Shown here: one piece after another, positions 50,439-59,090 of the stretch | Layout of the letters: every line of letters begins with the position of its first letter | How positions within the stretch are numbered: position 1 is the first letter of the stretch | Assembly: GCF_014642175.1 (NCBI RefSeq) | Contig: NZ_BMIL01000005.1 | Span: 62,001-126,000, forward strand | Length of the DNA: 64,000 nucleotides | Source of the DNA: Pedobacter quisquiliarum | GTDB taxonomy: Bacteria > Bacteroidota > Bacteroidia > Sphingobacteriales > Sphingobacteriaceae | Direction of reading: 5' to 3' | Program-made: the position numbers and the translations under genes | The notes under the pieces: model-generated | Seen by the model: the letters and a program-made list of their open reading frames with translations, nothing else | Databases searched by the model: none | What the model was told of the DNA's origin: nothing

Positions 50439-52061
50439 TTATATCTTCTTTGGATTGAATTTCCTTGCAGGCTTTGTCTTGAAGTTATTGCTGCTTCTCG
50501 GATTGATCTCCGATGCACCCAACATTGTCATTGCACAACGGAAGCCGATGTCTGCCGTAGACTCATCCTGTTGCATGAAACGTCTGGTCGCAGGGTTTAA
50601 CCATAAAGCCTGATCATCCCATGATCCACCTTTATATACCCTAGATTTATCATTTACCAGGGTGATCTCACCATAAAGTTCATTTTGTCTGTCACGGTAA
50701 CCTCTTTGATCGGCAACGTAGCTGCTCGCCACGGTTGTATTACCCAAAGAGTCTGTAGCAGCAGCACTCGCAGCCAATGCCGCTTGTTTCTCTGCCCAGG
50801 TTTGCTTTTTACCATTCGTTGCTGGTACCAGAATCGGATTGTTGTACTTGTCAACCGCAATCTTTGCCGATCCCGGCTCCAAAAGCTTCTTATCCTGGAA
50901 GTTGTTACCTCTATATGGGTTGAATGCTTCAGCAGCCTCGAAGGTGGTCGGACGGAATACGTCAGAAACCCACTCATTAACGTTACCAGCCATATTGTAT
51001 AGGCCGAAATCGTTGGGCAGATAAGAACGTACAGAAACCGTTAAACTTCCTTTATCGTTCAATGATCCACCAACACCCATATAATCCCCTTTAGAACGTT
51101 TAAAGTTCGCCAGAATCATACCTCTTGTACTTTTCTTAGCAGAGCTTAAACCTAAACCATCCCATGGATAGATCTTGTTTGAGCTGATGTTTTCATATTC
51201 CGTATTGCCGATAAGGCCTAAAGCAGCATATTCCCATTCTGCCTCTGTAGGCAAACGGTAAGGTTGTTTTAGAATACCATCCTCTAAACGAACGTTTCTG
51301 GTCGGTGCATCCGCTTTCTTGCCCGTAGGATTTGCGGCAGCGGTACCAAGATCTTTCATCGCATTTTTCCCGCGATCATCGTACTGACCATTCAGGTATA
51401 CATCCGTGTTAAATGGACCTTCTGGTCTTGGTGCAGCCTGAACCTGATCTTTTTTTCTGCCCTTCCCAGTGCCATATAGATCTTCAAATGAAGTCATGTA
51501 ACCTTGAGAACGCAACAGCAACTCATTCACCCTGGAAGTTCTCCAGGTGCAATATCTTTGTGCCTGTTCCCAGGTAACGCCCACTACCGGATACTCCCCG
51601 TAAGCCGGGTGTCTCAGGTAATTGTCTACGTAAGGTTCGTTGTAAGATAATGGTCTGCGCCATACCAAAGTATCTGGCAGCTCATTGTAATAATATTCGT
51701 AATCATCAGGGTAAGACTGTCTAATCCAGTCCAGATACTCCAGCCAATTGGTGTTGGAAACTTCAGTTTCATCCATATAAAATGAAGACACCGTAATTTC
51801 ACGTTTGTGGTTGTAATTGCCGAGTTCCTGACCAGGAACATCTTGTGCGCTTCCGCCCATTACAAATACACCGCCCTCAATTGCAACCAATCCTGGTCCC
51901 GGTGCACCACGGTCATAATTTGCCGGTACCTGAAAGCCGCCGAATTCTTTTTCATTATAATTCCAACCTGTTTTATCCGACTTGCTGACGGTCTTCGACT
52001 TACATGAATATAAGCCAACAATTAGTAATGCAAATAATGAATATAGGTATGTTTTTTTCAT
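50439..52061 (-). CDS. gldJ: Gliding-motility/T9SS lipoprotein GldJ
   Basis: 540 aa. Lipobox LYSC (Cys20) follows a short signal. The body is a formylglycine-generating-enzyme (SUMF1) fold: PGLVAIEGGVFVMGG, ITVSSFYMDETEVSNTNWLEYLDW, HPAYGEYPVVGVTWEQAQRYC, YRLPTEAEWEYAALG, LYNMAGNVNEWVSDV, VYKGGSWDD and TADIGFRCA. The TEVSN-YLEYL and PDTLVWRRPL-YNEPYV-NYLRHPAY segments match GldJ rather than GldK. GldJ is an outer-membrane lipoprotein needed for gliding and type IX secretion and stabilises GldK. It is divergent from porV; in Flavobacterium johnsoniae gldJ, porU and porV are adjacent, which supports the call. Confidence 0.87.
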   Translation of the reverse strand: MKKTYLYSLFALLIVGLYSCKSKTVSKSDKTGWNYNEKEFGGFQVPANYDRGAPGPGLVAIEGGVFVMGGSAQDVPGQELGNYNHKREITVSSFYMDETEVSNTNWLEYLDWIRQSYPDDYEYYYNELPDTLVWRRPLSYNEPYVDNYLRHPAYGEYPVVGVTWEQAQRYCTWRTSRVNELLLRSQGYMTSFEDLYGTGKGRKKDQVQAAPRPEGPFNTDVYLNGQYDDRGKNAMKDLGTAAANPTGKKADAPTRNVRLEDGILKQPYRLPTEAEWEYAALGLIGNTEYENISSNKIYPWDGLGLSSAKKSTRGMILANFKRSKGDYMGVGGSLNDKGSLTVSVRSYLPNDFGLYNMAGNVNEWVSDVFRPTTFEAAEAFNPYRGNNFQDKKLLEPGSAKIAVDKYNNPILVPATNGKKQTWAEKQAALAASAAATDSLGNTTVASSYVADQRGYRDRQNELYGEITLVNDKSRVYKGGSWDDQALWLNPATRRFMQQDESTADIGFRCAMTMLGASEINPRSSNNFKTKPARKFNPKKI

Positions 52062-52223
52062 AGACGCAACGCGATAAACTTGAGGGTTAAAATTACTAAA
52101 AAATTAAGTTATGCACCAAAATATATATATGTTCAAAATTTAATTGAAATTATCGAAAGTTGCGGGCTAAGTAATTCTGTATCATATAAATTGTAGAATT
52201 CATTTACAACTTACAAAATTAAT

Positions 52224-53396
52224 ATGAATCCTAAGGCCTCAACAAAAATCCTGATCCTTTTGACGCTTGTTTTCTCCGGATTTTACACCACAAGTGCACA
52301 AAATTTAAATTCTGACAAACAATCCCATAGCAATTATACTGCCACATCCATCAACTTTCCTTTTATGGGTATCATTCCGGACGCACAGACCTCCAGCATG
52401 GGCGAAGCTGGCGTTGCAAGGCTGCCGGATGTAAATAGCCTGAACGTCAATCCTTCAGCTATTGTATTCTCGCCGCACCGGCTGAGCTTTGGCCTTTCCC
52501 ACAATCCCTGGTTAAACAGATTGATAAAGGACATGAGCCTTAGCTATTTTGGTGCGTCCCTCAATAATGGAAAGCAGGCGATAGGCCTCTCCTTAAGGTA
52601 CTTTGCCGTTGGCGAAACGGTATTCAGAAATGAAGAAGCTGTATTGCTCGGCATGGCACACCCCAGGGAATATGCGTTTGATTTCACCTACGCCCGGAAG
52701 CTCAGTCCTGATTTCGCTCTTGGCGCCACCATCCGCTACGTACAGTCACGCCTTTCGCTGAATGAACAAGGCAGCGCAATGCAAGCCACGGCCGCGGCAG
52801 TTGCCGCAGATGTCTCCGCCTACCTGCGTAAACCTGCACAGCTCTTTGGTTATCCGGCCACGGTCGCAGCCGGCATAAACCTCTCGAACATCGGCCCTTC
52901 CACAAGAACGGACAGCAACGAACCCATCTACTTGCCAACCAACCTGCACATTGGAACCTCAGCAAGCCTGGAAGTGGATGACCTGAGTCAGCTCACCTTT
53001 GCCATGGACCTCAGCAAAATGCTGGTGCCCGCCACAAGACCCAACGTTTCCGAAGATCCAGGCCATGTAGGTTTTCCGGCTGGGATGTGGAGCGCCTTCA
53101 GCGATCAACCCTTGATTGAAGAACTCAAAGCGATCAGTCTTTCATTCGGGATGGATTACAGCTTCAAACAACAGTTCTCCATCCGGGCAGGCTATCAGTA
53201 TGCACCACAGGGCAACGGAACTGGCAGCTATCCAACTTTGGGTGCAGGGTTCCGGTATCACTCCATGCAGCTCGATCTGGCCTACCTGCCAGGCACCTTA
53301 GAAAAAAGTCCGATGGCAAATACCTTAAAGATTAGCTTAATGTTTAATTTCGGCGCATTGGCACAAAGCCGGCATGGGTATATCAGCCCATTTTAA
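52224..53396 (+). CDS. porV: Type IX secretion outer-membrane protein PorV
   Basis: 390 aa. A signal peptide (LVFSGFYTTSAQ) is followed by a FadL-like beta barrel. ATSINFPFMGIIPDAQTSSMGEAGVA, NSLNVNPSAIVFSP and the C-terminal strands (FRYHSMQLDLAYL, ISLMFNFG) are typical PorV/LptO sequence. PorV shuttles cargo from the Sov translocon to PorU/PorZ for attachment. It lies divergent to gldJ with a 162-bp intergenic region; porU is not here. Next gene is ispF. Confidence 0.9.
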   Translation: MNPKASTKILILLTLVFSGFYTTSAQNLNSDKQSHSNYTATSINFPFMGIIPDAQTSSMGEAGVARLPDVNSLNVNPSAIVFSPHRLSFGLSHNPWLNRLIKDMSLSYFGASLNNGKQAIGLSLRYFAVGETVFRNEEAVLLGMAHPREYAFDFTYARKLSPDFALGATIRYVQSRLSLNEQGSAMQATAAAVAADVSAYLRKPAQLFGYPATVAAGINLSNIGPSTRTDSNEPIYLPTNLHIGTSASLEVDDLSQLTFAMDLSKMLVPATRPNVSEDPGHVGFPAGMWSAFSDQPLIEELKAISLSFGMDYSFKQQFSIRAGYQYAPQGNGTGSYPTLGAGFRYHSMQLDLAYLPGTLEKSPMANTLKISLMFNFGALAQSRHGYISPF

Positions 53397-53476
53397 AAAA
53401 TTAAGAACCAAAAGCATCCAACAGTAGCGTGCTACATTCGGAATACCCAAAGGTTCATCATCAATAAATCAGCGAC

Positions 53477-53959
53477 ATGAAAATTAAAGTAGGATTCGGT
53501 TTCGATGTTCACCAGTTAAAAGACAATCATCCATTTATCGTGGGCGGCGTAGATCTTCAACACCATAAAGGTGCTTTTGGCCACTCCGATGCCGATGTAC
53601 TGTTGCATGCTATCTGCGATGCTTTGCTTGGCGCGGCAAACCTGCGCGATATCGGTTTTCACTTCAAAAACACGGATCCAAGATGGAAAGGCATCAGCAG
53701 TATGATCTTACTGCAGGAAACAGTGAAACTGATCCAGGAAAAAGGCTTCAATGTGGGTAATATTGATGCGATGTTATGCCTTGAAGCACCAAAAATCAAC
53801 CCGCACATCCCTCAGATGCAGCAAAATATAGCAGAGGCCATCGGCATTTCCATAGATGATATCTCCATAAAAGCGACGACGAACGAAACCATGGGTTTCA
53901 TCGGCAGAGAAGAAGGCGTTGTTGCCTATGCCGTATGTCTGATTGAAAAGAACGCTTAA
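53477..53959 (+). CDS. ispF: 2-C-methyl-D-erythritol 2,4-cyclodiphosphate synthase
   Basis: 160 aa, the MEP-pathway enzyme of isoprenoid synthesis. GFGFDVHQL carries the Asp and His zinc ligands, GHSDADVLLHAICDALLGAANLRDIGFHF the third His, and TNETMGFIGREEGV the C-terminal signature. Length is standard. Probably its own transcription unit, 80 bp after porV. Confidence 0.97.
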   Translation: MKIKVGFGFDVHQLKDNHPFIVGGVDLQHHKGAFGHSDADVLLHAICDALLGAANLRDIGFHFKNTDPRWKGISSMILLQETVKLIQEKGFNVGNIDAMLCLEAPKINPHIPQMQQNIAEAIGISIDDISIKATTNETMGFIGREEGVVAYAVCLIEKNA

Positions 53960-54118
53960 GCTCAAACGACTAATAAAAAAGTAGTGCAAAGGCGATGAGC
54001 ACACACATGCGAACACGGTTTATGAATGAACAAAAGGATGCCATAGCTAAAACCGCAATCTGAACATTCGAAAAAACAATTCTTCAATACGGCAGGTTAA
54101 TAAAAGAAAATCCTAATT

Positions 54119-54427
54119 ATGAAAAGTTTATTCAAACCGGTTTTAGCATTTTCCTTTTTGGCGTTGTCACTAGCAGCTTGTACTGCCGGAGATAAAGGCG
54201 ACGACTCAGTCGCAGATTCCGTAAGACTTGATACCACACAGGCACCGGCTATGAATTCTGCCAGTGGTCAGAATTCCTCTGGATCTGATTCAGGTGCTGC
54301 AGACACCACCGGCCTTAGTCAAAGCAATATCAACACCGTTGTACGAGATAGCGTAAGTAAAAACCGCTCAGCAAATGGCGGAGCAGATGGCGTTAAACAA
54401 AGTAACACCGAGGGCATAAAGAAATAA
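54119..54427 (+). CDS. Small Ser/Asp/Asn-rich lipoprotein
   Basis: 102 aa. Signal KPVLAFSFLALSLAAC gives lipid Cys21, then a hydrophilic, low-complexity body rich in Ser, Asp, Ala, Gly and Asn (SASGQNSSGSDSGAADTTG) with no evident fold. Family not recognised. It ends in a strong terminator 3-4 bp downstream and is preceded by 159 bp with no other gene. Confidence 0.7.
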   Translation: MKSLFKPVLAFSFLALSLAACTAGDKGDDSVADSVRLDTTQAPAMNSASGQNSSGSDSGAADTTGLSQSNINTVVRDSVSKNRSANGGADGVKQSNTEGIKK

Positions 54428-54459
54428 AAAAAGCCGGGTCATCGCCCGGCTTTTTTTTT
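54425..54459 (+). terminator. Rho-independent terminator
   Basis: GCCGGG / CCCGGC stem, loop TCATCG, flanked by A8 and T9; it may also serve the minus-strand YceI gene. Confidence 0.93.
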
Positions 54460-54505
54460 ATGCTAATCTGCTATGCCTTGTTGGCCAGCCTAATATTATG
54501 CGCTA

Positions 54506-55039
54506 TTATGCTTGTTTTACAAACTGCAATTCTCCAAGGATTTTAACCTCATCACCCAACATCACGCCACCAGTTTCAAGGGTCGCGTTGTAGGTAAGAC
54601 CGAAGTCACCACGCTTTAATTTGCCACTCAAAGTAAATCCAGCTTTAGTATTTCCCCATGGATCTACCGCAGTACCGCCAAATTCAACATCAAGTACAAT
54701 TGGTCTGGTCACACCTTTAATGGTGATGTTTCCGGCAAGTTTATAATCATCGCCATCAGCAGTGATAGACGTCGAATCAAAAGTCATGGTTGGGTGTGTA
54801 TCCACGTCGAAAAAGTCACCGGTTACCAGGTGTTTGTCACGGTCTGAATTACCAGTATCTACAGAACCTACTTCAGCACTGAAGGTCGCTTTTGCATTAT
54901 CGAAGTTATCATCTGCTTCACTTTCCAATGTCGCGGTGATGTTTCTGAAACTTCCGGTTACCGTGGTAATCATCAGGTGTTTTACCTTGAACTGTAATTC
55001 ACTGTGGGTTGGATCTAAGGTCCATTGTGTTGTCGCCAT
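54506..55039 (-). CDS. YceI-family lipid-binding protein
   Basis: 177 aa, entire YceI lipocalin-like domain: WTLDPTHSELQFKVKHLMITTVTGSF, DKHLVTGDFFDVDTHPTMTFDST, AGNITIKGVTRPIVLDVEF and FTLSGKLKRGDFGLTYN. Relatives bind isoprenoid chains. No signal peptide is present, so it is probably cytosolic, unlike E. coli YceI. The -7 box TACCTTTG lies 32 bp upstream, overlapped by a 12-bp palindrome. Confidence 0.93.
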   Translation of the reverse strand: MATTQWTLDPTHSELQFKVKHLMITTVTGSFRNITATLESEADDNFDNAKATFSAEVGSVDTGNSDRDKHLVTGDFFDVDTHPTMTFDSTSITADGDDYKLAGNITIKGVTRPIVLDVEFGGTAVDPWGNTKAGFTLSGKLKRGDFGLTYNATLETGGVMLGDEVKILGELQFVKQA

Positions 55040-55062
55040 GATTGTCTTATTTAGATTGTTAG

Positions 55063-55079
55063 TTGTTATAACAAAGGTA
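55063..55079 (-). promoter_or_regulatory. yceI -7 element with overlapping palindrome
   Basis: On the minus strand TACCTTTG (55079-55072) fits TAnnTTTG. The palindrome TTGTTATAACAA (55063-55074) overlaps its end and the expected start site. No -33 TTG seen. Confidence 0.45.
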
Positions 55080-55119
55080 AACAGACCATAGTTTATGACC
55101 CTTGATGTATGTTAAGAAA

Positions 55120-55710
55120 TCAGGACTTGAAATGCTTGTGCGCAAGATCCTTCCGGACACGGCTCAAAGACTCTGGCGTAATGCCAAGATAGGAAGCAAT
55201 CATCCACTGCGGCACCCGCAGGGTCAGGTTGGGATACAGCTTTATGAAATCCAGATACCGTTCTTCAGCTGTTGCAGCAAGCAGCAGATTTATCCGCTTT
55301 TGCATAAAGCGAATCGCATTGTTCAGCATCGTGGAGTTCAACAGCGTAAACTCCGGCGAAAATGCCGCAGCAGTGCAAAAGAAATCCTTCGGAATAATCA
55401 CGGCAGTAGTCGCCTCTATCGCATCCATGTTAAAATCGGATGCTTCATTGTTCAGCAGCCCATTGCGATCCGAGATCCACCAGGACTCTGGCGCAAACTG
55501 GATGATGTGCACCTTGCCTTTATTATCAATAGAATAGCTGCGCATAAGGCCGTCTAGCACGAAATAGGTACGCGTACTCGTCTCACCCTGGGATAGAATA
55601 AGCTCATTCTTCACGAAGGTCTTAATTTTTAAATTTTTAGCAATCTGCTCAAATTGCTCATCCGTAAGTGCAATGCGTTGTTGAAGATAGGATTTGAAAT
55701 TTTCAAGCAT
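55120..55710 (-). CDS. Crp/Fnr-family transcriptional regulator
   Basis: 196 aa. A cyclic-nucleotide-binding-like beta roll (about 10-120; FVKNELILSQGETSTRTYFVLDGLMRSYSID) precedes a dimer helix and a short C-terminal HTH (about 150-190; RVPQWMIASYLGITPESLSRVRKDL). No Cys cluster of true Fnr and no clear cAMP-binding Arg-Ser pair are seen, so the ligand is unknown. This is the short Bacteroidota Crp type. It lies 80 bp upstream of yceI in the same direction and may regulate it. Confidence 0.9.
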   Translation of the reverse strand: MLENFKSYLQQRIALTDEQFEQIAKNLKIKTFVKNELILSQGETSTRTYFVLDGLMRSYSIDNKGKVHIIQFAPESWWISDRNGLLNNEASDFNMDAIEATTAVIIPKDFFCTAAAFSPEFTLLNSTMLNNAIRFMQKRINLLLAATAEERYLDFIKLYPNLTLRVPQWMIASYLGITPESLSRVRKDLAHKHFKS

Positions 55711-55721
55711 ATAGAGGAAGT

Positions 55722-55886
55722 CTATTTCGATTTGGGATCTATATTGCTAAAATCTACACTGCACTTATTACAGCCGGAGGCGCAGCCACCGTCTCTATTG
55801 GGCTTTATGGAACGATAAATGATCCGGCCAATGTAAAACAAGGCCGCCGCGAATAAAACTGCTACTAATGCTGCTTGCATATCCAT
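55722..55886 (-). CDS. FeoB-associated Cys-rich membrane protein
   Basis: 54 aa from ATG 55886 (MDMQAALVAVLFAAALFYIGRIIYRSIKP). One membrane helix is followed by a short tail with CASGCNKCS, the three-Cys pattern of the small FeoB-associated family. No feoA or feoB is in the window. It starts 49 bp after the ATP-grasp-like gene and ends 11 bp before the Crp/Fnr gene. The alternative TTG start at 55928 adds 14 residues. Confidence 0.75.
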   Translation of the reverse strand: MDMQAALVAVLFAAALFYIGRIIYRSIKPNRDGGCASGCNKCSVDFSNIDPKSK

Positions 55887-55935
55887 ACCCAAATTTAGCC
55901 ATATCAAAGCTTTAGCCAGTCGATCCAATGTAAAA

Positions 55936-57123
55936 TTATGGCTCCATCAGCCCAACGGTACCGCCCACCCAATCGAAATCCTTATTGTACCGCACACCGA
56001 TCATCTTACCGCGACTTAAACGCGCCAGATTTATGGCGAGCATAGGCTCTTCACCATCCGGCCATACATACATCAACCGCAGTTCCGCCTTTACGCCACC
56101 ATCAGGCGACTGTAACACCGGTTCATACTGTACCTTCTCCTGCAAGATCCAGTTTTCCGGATCTTCAATCGCAGCGATGTCAGCCTCCGTTACATCGATA
56201 ACCACGCCCATACCGGCGAAAGAGAAAAGCGGTTTCAATACATAGTTCTCCAGATCTGGTGGTAGTGTTTTTACTTCATGCAGGAAGAAGCTTTCTGGAA
56301 CATACTTGCTTTCCAGAAAAGGCATCGTGTATTTACTGATCCTGTAAAACCAGTTGGGATGTGTCATCCATTCCACGTCAATGATCTCCCGGGGATCAAA
56401 GCATTCTTTAAACAAGCTGAAGTCGTCCTTGACTTCATCAAAGATCAGCCGGTTGTAAATCCGTTTGATGCGTACGTTAGCGCCATTCTCCCGGTAGCAA
56501 ATGTGATTTTCCTCCCGGAAGATGTCTTCCAGCCCAATAATCTTAATCCCGAGGTGTTTAGCGGTAATGTAAAAGTCAATGGCGGTCTTCTGTTTGTTGA
56601 CGTCCAAATCCATCAATACGACCTGGTGGGGGGGGTGATTCCCGACAATCATCTTTCGCAACAGCTCCATATAACTTGCATCCGTTAAGCCATTGAAGTA
56701 AGGACTAAGCTTCGGATCCAGGTCAAACACTTCCTTATACAAGGCGGAAAGATGCATCTGAAAGCCATACAGCGAAGGAAAGCCCTGCATTTCGATGAGC
56801 TTGGGCATCAGTTTGCCTTCCGCATCTTTGGTAATGCCAAAATCCAGGGTAATAAAATGGGGGTGACTGTTTTCAAAGGGCACCTCCCATTCAAAAGGTA
56901 TGGCTTTTTTAGTGAGCGCTTTAAAGCCAGGTTTTTTGATGAAGTTGACAACCTCATCACCGGCTTCTATAAGCAACGCTTTCAGGTCATTGGGAATAAA
57001 CACCGGCGTTTCTGCAAGTCTGAACTCAATAGGCGGGAAGCCTTCATCCGCTTTTTGAAGAAATTCCTCGTATTTCGCTGCTGTAAAGTTCGCGTTAAAA
57101 CTTTCCCGGTATGACCTGATCAT
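55936..57123 (-). CDS. Divergent ATP-grasp-like ligase
   Basis: 395 aa, soluble. The C-terminal half has ATP-grasp character: NYVLKPLFSFAGMGVVIDV (phosphate-binding loop), ENWILQEKVQYEPVL (strand with adenine-contacting Glu), then AELRLMYVW and INLARLSRGKMIGVRYNK, where Arg and Asn could bind Mg-ATP. The N-terminal part contains PKLIEMQGFPSLYGFQ. I recognise it only as a Bacteroidota protein of this locus; no named family. Last of five tightly packed genes (2 bp after the amidotransferase), so it probably acts on the same amide-linked product. Confidence 0.7.
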   Translation of the reverse strand: MIRSYRESFNANFTAAKYEEFLQKADEGFPPIEFRLAETPVFIPNDLKALLIEAGDEVVNFIKKPGFKALTKKAIPFEWEVPFENSHPHFITLDFGITKDAEGKLMPKLIEMQGFPSLYGFQMHLSALYKEVFDLDPKLSPYFNGLTDASYMELLRKMIVGNHPPHQVVLMDLDVNKQKTAIDFYITAKHLGIKIIGLEDIFREENHICYRENGANVRIKRIYNRLIFDEVKDDFSLFKECFDPREIIDVEWMTHPNWFYRISKYTMPFLESKYVPESFFLHEVKTLPPDLENYVLKPLFSFAGMGVVIDVTEADIAAIEDPENWILQEKVQYEPVLQSPDGGVKAELRLMYVWPDGEEPMLAINLARLSRGKMIGVRYNKDFDWVGGTVGLMEP

Positions 57124-57125
57124 AA

Positions 57126-57959
57126 TTATGCTTCTTCTAAAATGTTCGAAACTGCTCGTGAAATAAAGTTAGGTAGAATCACGCTTTGTGTAAGCGAGAT
57201 CCGCTCCGGATGTTCCAGGCTGTCCAGCATATCGTAGTACTTTTCCTCACCGTGGTTGGCAATGATGGACTGCTTTTTATCATCCTTCAGCAGGTGCATG
57301 CGCATCCCCGTAGGGTCTGCCTCCGGATGAAACTGCGTACCAAGGATCTCCTCAGAAAACCGGATCGCCATAATACACCGCTCCAGGTCCACATTCGGCC
57401 TTTCCTTCTCCAGCGCCAAAATCCGTGCGCCGAAGCGTTCAAATGCGGCTTCATCTGGCTCCACAACCTGCCAGTCACGACTATCTACGGAGTAGAACGG
57501 ATTGGTCAAACCTTTAAAGAATGGCTCCTGCTCACCAGCTTCGGTAAGCGTAATCGGGAATATCCCAAAGGCGTTCGACTTACGTTCTTTTACCTGTCCT
57601 AAGTTAAACTTCCTGCAGGCCAGCTGGAAAGAATGGCAGATCAAAAACACATATTTCTTTTCAGCAGCGTCATCCGCATTGTGCGTATGTATCGCGTCAA
57701 GCAAATCAAAAAACCGGTTTTCCCAATCTTCACCTTCACCATCATAAGGACTGCCCGGGCCACCGGTAGAAATATAAAGGTTGTAGTCCAACCCTGGTAA
57801 TTCTCCCCGCTGCCTTAGATTGAATATTTCCAGTGAAAAGGCGACATCATGGTCGACTTCATATTTACCAAGAATTTCAATGATCCCCCGCATACCCTGG
57901 TTTGCTGCGCCATTGTTCATGTCTATTACAGCAACCTTTATCTTCTTATTACTATCCAT
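57126..57959 (-). CDS. Stand-alone class I glutamine amidotransferase-like protein
   Basis: 277 aa. The GATase1 fold shows the oxyanion turn STGGPGSPYDGE, the nucleophile elbow FLICHSFQLAC (Cys about 110) and the HxE pair GTQFHPEADPTGM, so the Cys-His-Glu triad appears intact. A C-terminal extension of about 50 residues (ISLTQSVILPNFISRAVSNIL) follows. No synthetase domain is fused. It would release ammonia from glutamine for a partner, or hydrolyse a gamma-glutamyl amide. Neighbours are amidoligases on both sides (3 bp and 2 bp), which makes a joint pathway likely. Confidence 0.85.
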   Translation of the reverse strand: MDSNKKIKVAVIDMNNGAANQGMRGIIEILGKYEVDHDVAFSLEIFNLRQRGELPGLDYNLYISTGGPGSPYDGEGEDWENRFFDLLDAIHTHNADDAAEKKYVFLICHSFQLACRKFNLGQVKERKSNAFGIFPITLTEAGEQEPFFKGLTNPFYSVDSRDWQVVEPDEAAFERFGARILALEKERPNVDLERCIMAIRFSEEILGTQFHPEADPTGMRMHLLKDDKKQSIIANHGEEKYYDMLDSLEHPERISLTQSVILPNFISRAVSNILEEA

Positions 57960-57962
57960 TTT

Positions 57963-59069
57963 TTACTGTTTCGCGCCTATAAGCGTCTGGTTGGTTATAA
58001 AATCTACAACCGACTCAAGGCTACCCGTTTGTTCAAAAACGGCTAACTGCCGGTCTGCACCTGTTCCGTTTGCCAGCATCTTATGAACGTAGTTGATGTC
58101 TTCCCTGCAACCCAGGTCGTCCACCACATCATCCACAAAATCAAGCAATTCTAAAATCAGGTTTCGGCAGTTCACCTCCATTTCCTTGCCAAAATCAATC
58201 AGGTTGCCATCTATGCCATATCTGGCAGCACGCCATTTGTTCTCATTGATCAATGCCCGCGAGTAATTGATGAAAGACATGTTCCTTAAACGCAGCTGGT
58301 ATAATTTCGCGCAAAGCGACTGAAAAAGGGCTGTTAAGGCCATTGTCTCATCAATAAGCATCGGACAATCGCAGATCCGAAACTCAATGGTCTGGAAAAA
58401 CGGATGCACGCGGATGTCCCACCAGATTTTTTTAGCATTGTCAATGCAGTTCGTTTTGATCAGCAATTTGACGTAATTGTCATAATCTTCGATGCTGTTA
58501 AAGATGTCAGGTATGCCGGTTCTCGGGAATTTATCAAAGATCTTCGTGCGGAAAGACTTATAGCCCGTATTCCTCGATTCCCAGAAAGGGGAGTTGGTCG
58601 ATAATGCAAATACGTGCGGTAAAAAGTACCGGACCTGATTGGCAATATGTACGGCCAGCTCTCTGGATTGGAAACCAACGTGTACATGCAGGCCAAAGAT
58701 CAGGTTGGATCTTGCAGCCTCCTGCAGTTCATTTACAATCTCACTGTACCGCGGGTGTTCGGTAATCAACTGCTTCTCCCAATGCGAAAAGGGGTGGGTG
58801 CCCGATGCACCAATCCGCAGGCCCTGTTCTCCGGCAAGCTGCGATACGGTGTATCGCAGCTGGGAGATTTCTTTTCTGGCCTGCGTGGTATCCGTACAGA
58901 TACCGGTGCCAACTTCCACAACGGCCTGGTGCATTTCTGCCTTTACCTGGTCCTTGTGTATCTTTTGCGCGGCTTCAACAATTTTCTGGTCATGCGAAGT
59001 GAGCTCCCGGGTCACCGGGTCAACAACCATGTATTCTTCTTCAATGCCAAGGGTAAACTCGTTCTTCAT
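57963..59069 (-). CDS. Carboxylate-amine ligase, YbdK/GCS2 family
   Basis: 368 aa. It has LGIEEEYMVVDPVTREL, AEMHQAVVEVGTG, IGASGTHPFSHWEKQ, NLIFGLHVHVGF and TIEFRICDCPM, the glutamine-synthetase-like ATP and metal motifs of the GCS2 family (YbdK, weak gamma-glutamylcysteine ligase). Such enzymes join a carboxylate, often the gamma-carboxyl of glutamate, to an amine. Central gene of the amidoligase run: 21 bp after the tailed ATP-grasp gene, 3 bp before the amidotransferase. Confidence 0.92.
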   Translation of the reverse strand: MKNEFTLGIEEEYMVVDPVTRELTSHDQKIVEAAQKIHKDQVKAEMHQAVVEVGTGICTDTTQARKEISQLRYTVSQLAGEQGLRIGASGTHPFSHWEKQLITEHPRYSEIVNELQEAARSNLIFGLHVHVGFQSRELAVHIANQVRYFLPHVFALSTNSPFWESRNTGYKSFRTKIFDKFPRTGIPDIFNSIEDYDNYVKLLIKTNCIDNAKKIWWDIRVHPFFQTIEFRICDCPMLIDETMALTALFQSLCAKLYQLRLRNMSFINYSRALINENKWRAARYGIDGNLIDFGKEMEVNCRNLILELLDFVDDVVDDLGCREDINYVHKMLANGTGADRQLAVFEQTGSLESVVDFITNQTLIGAKQ

Positions 59070-59090
59070 GACGATCCGCTTAAATAATGA

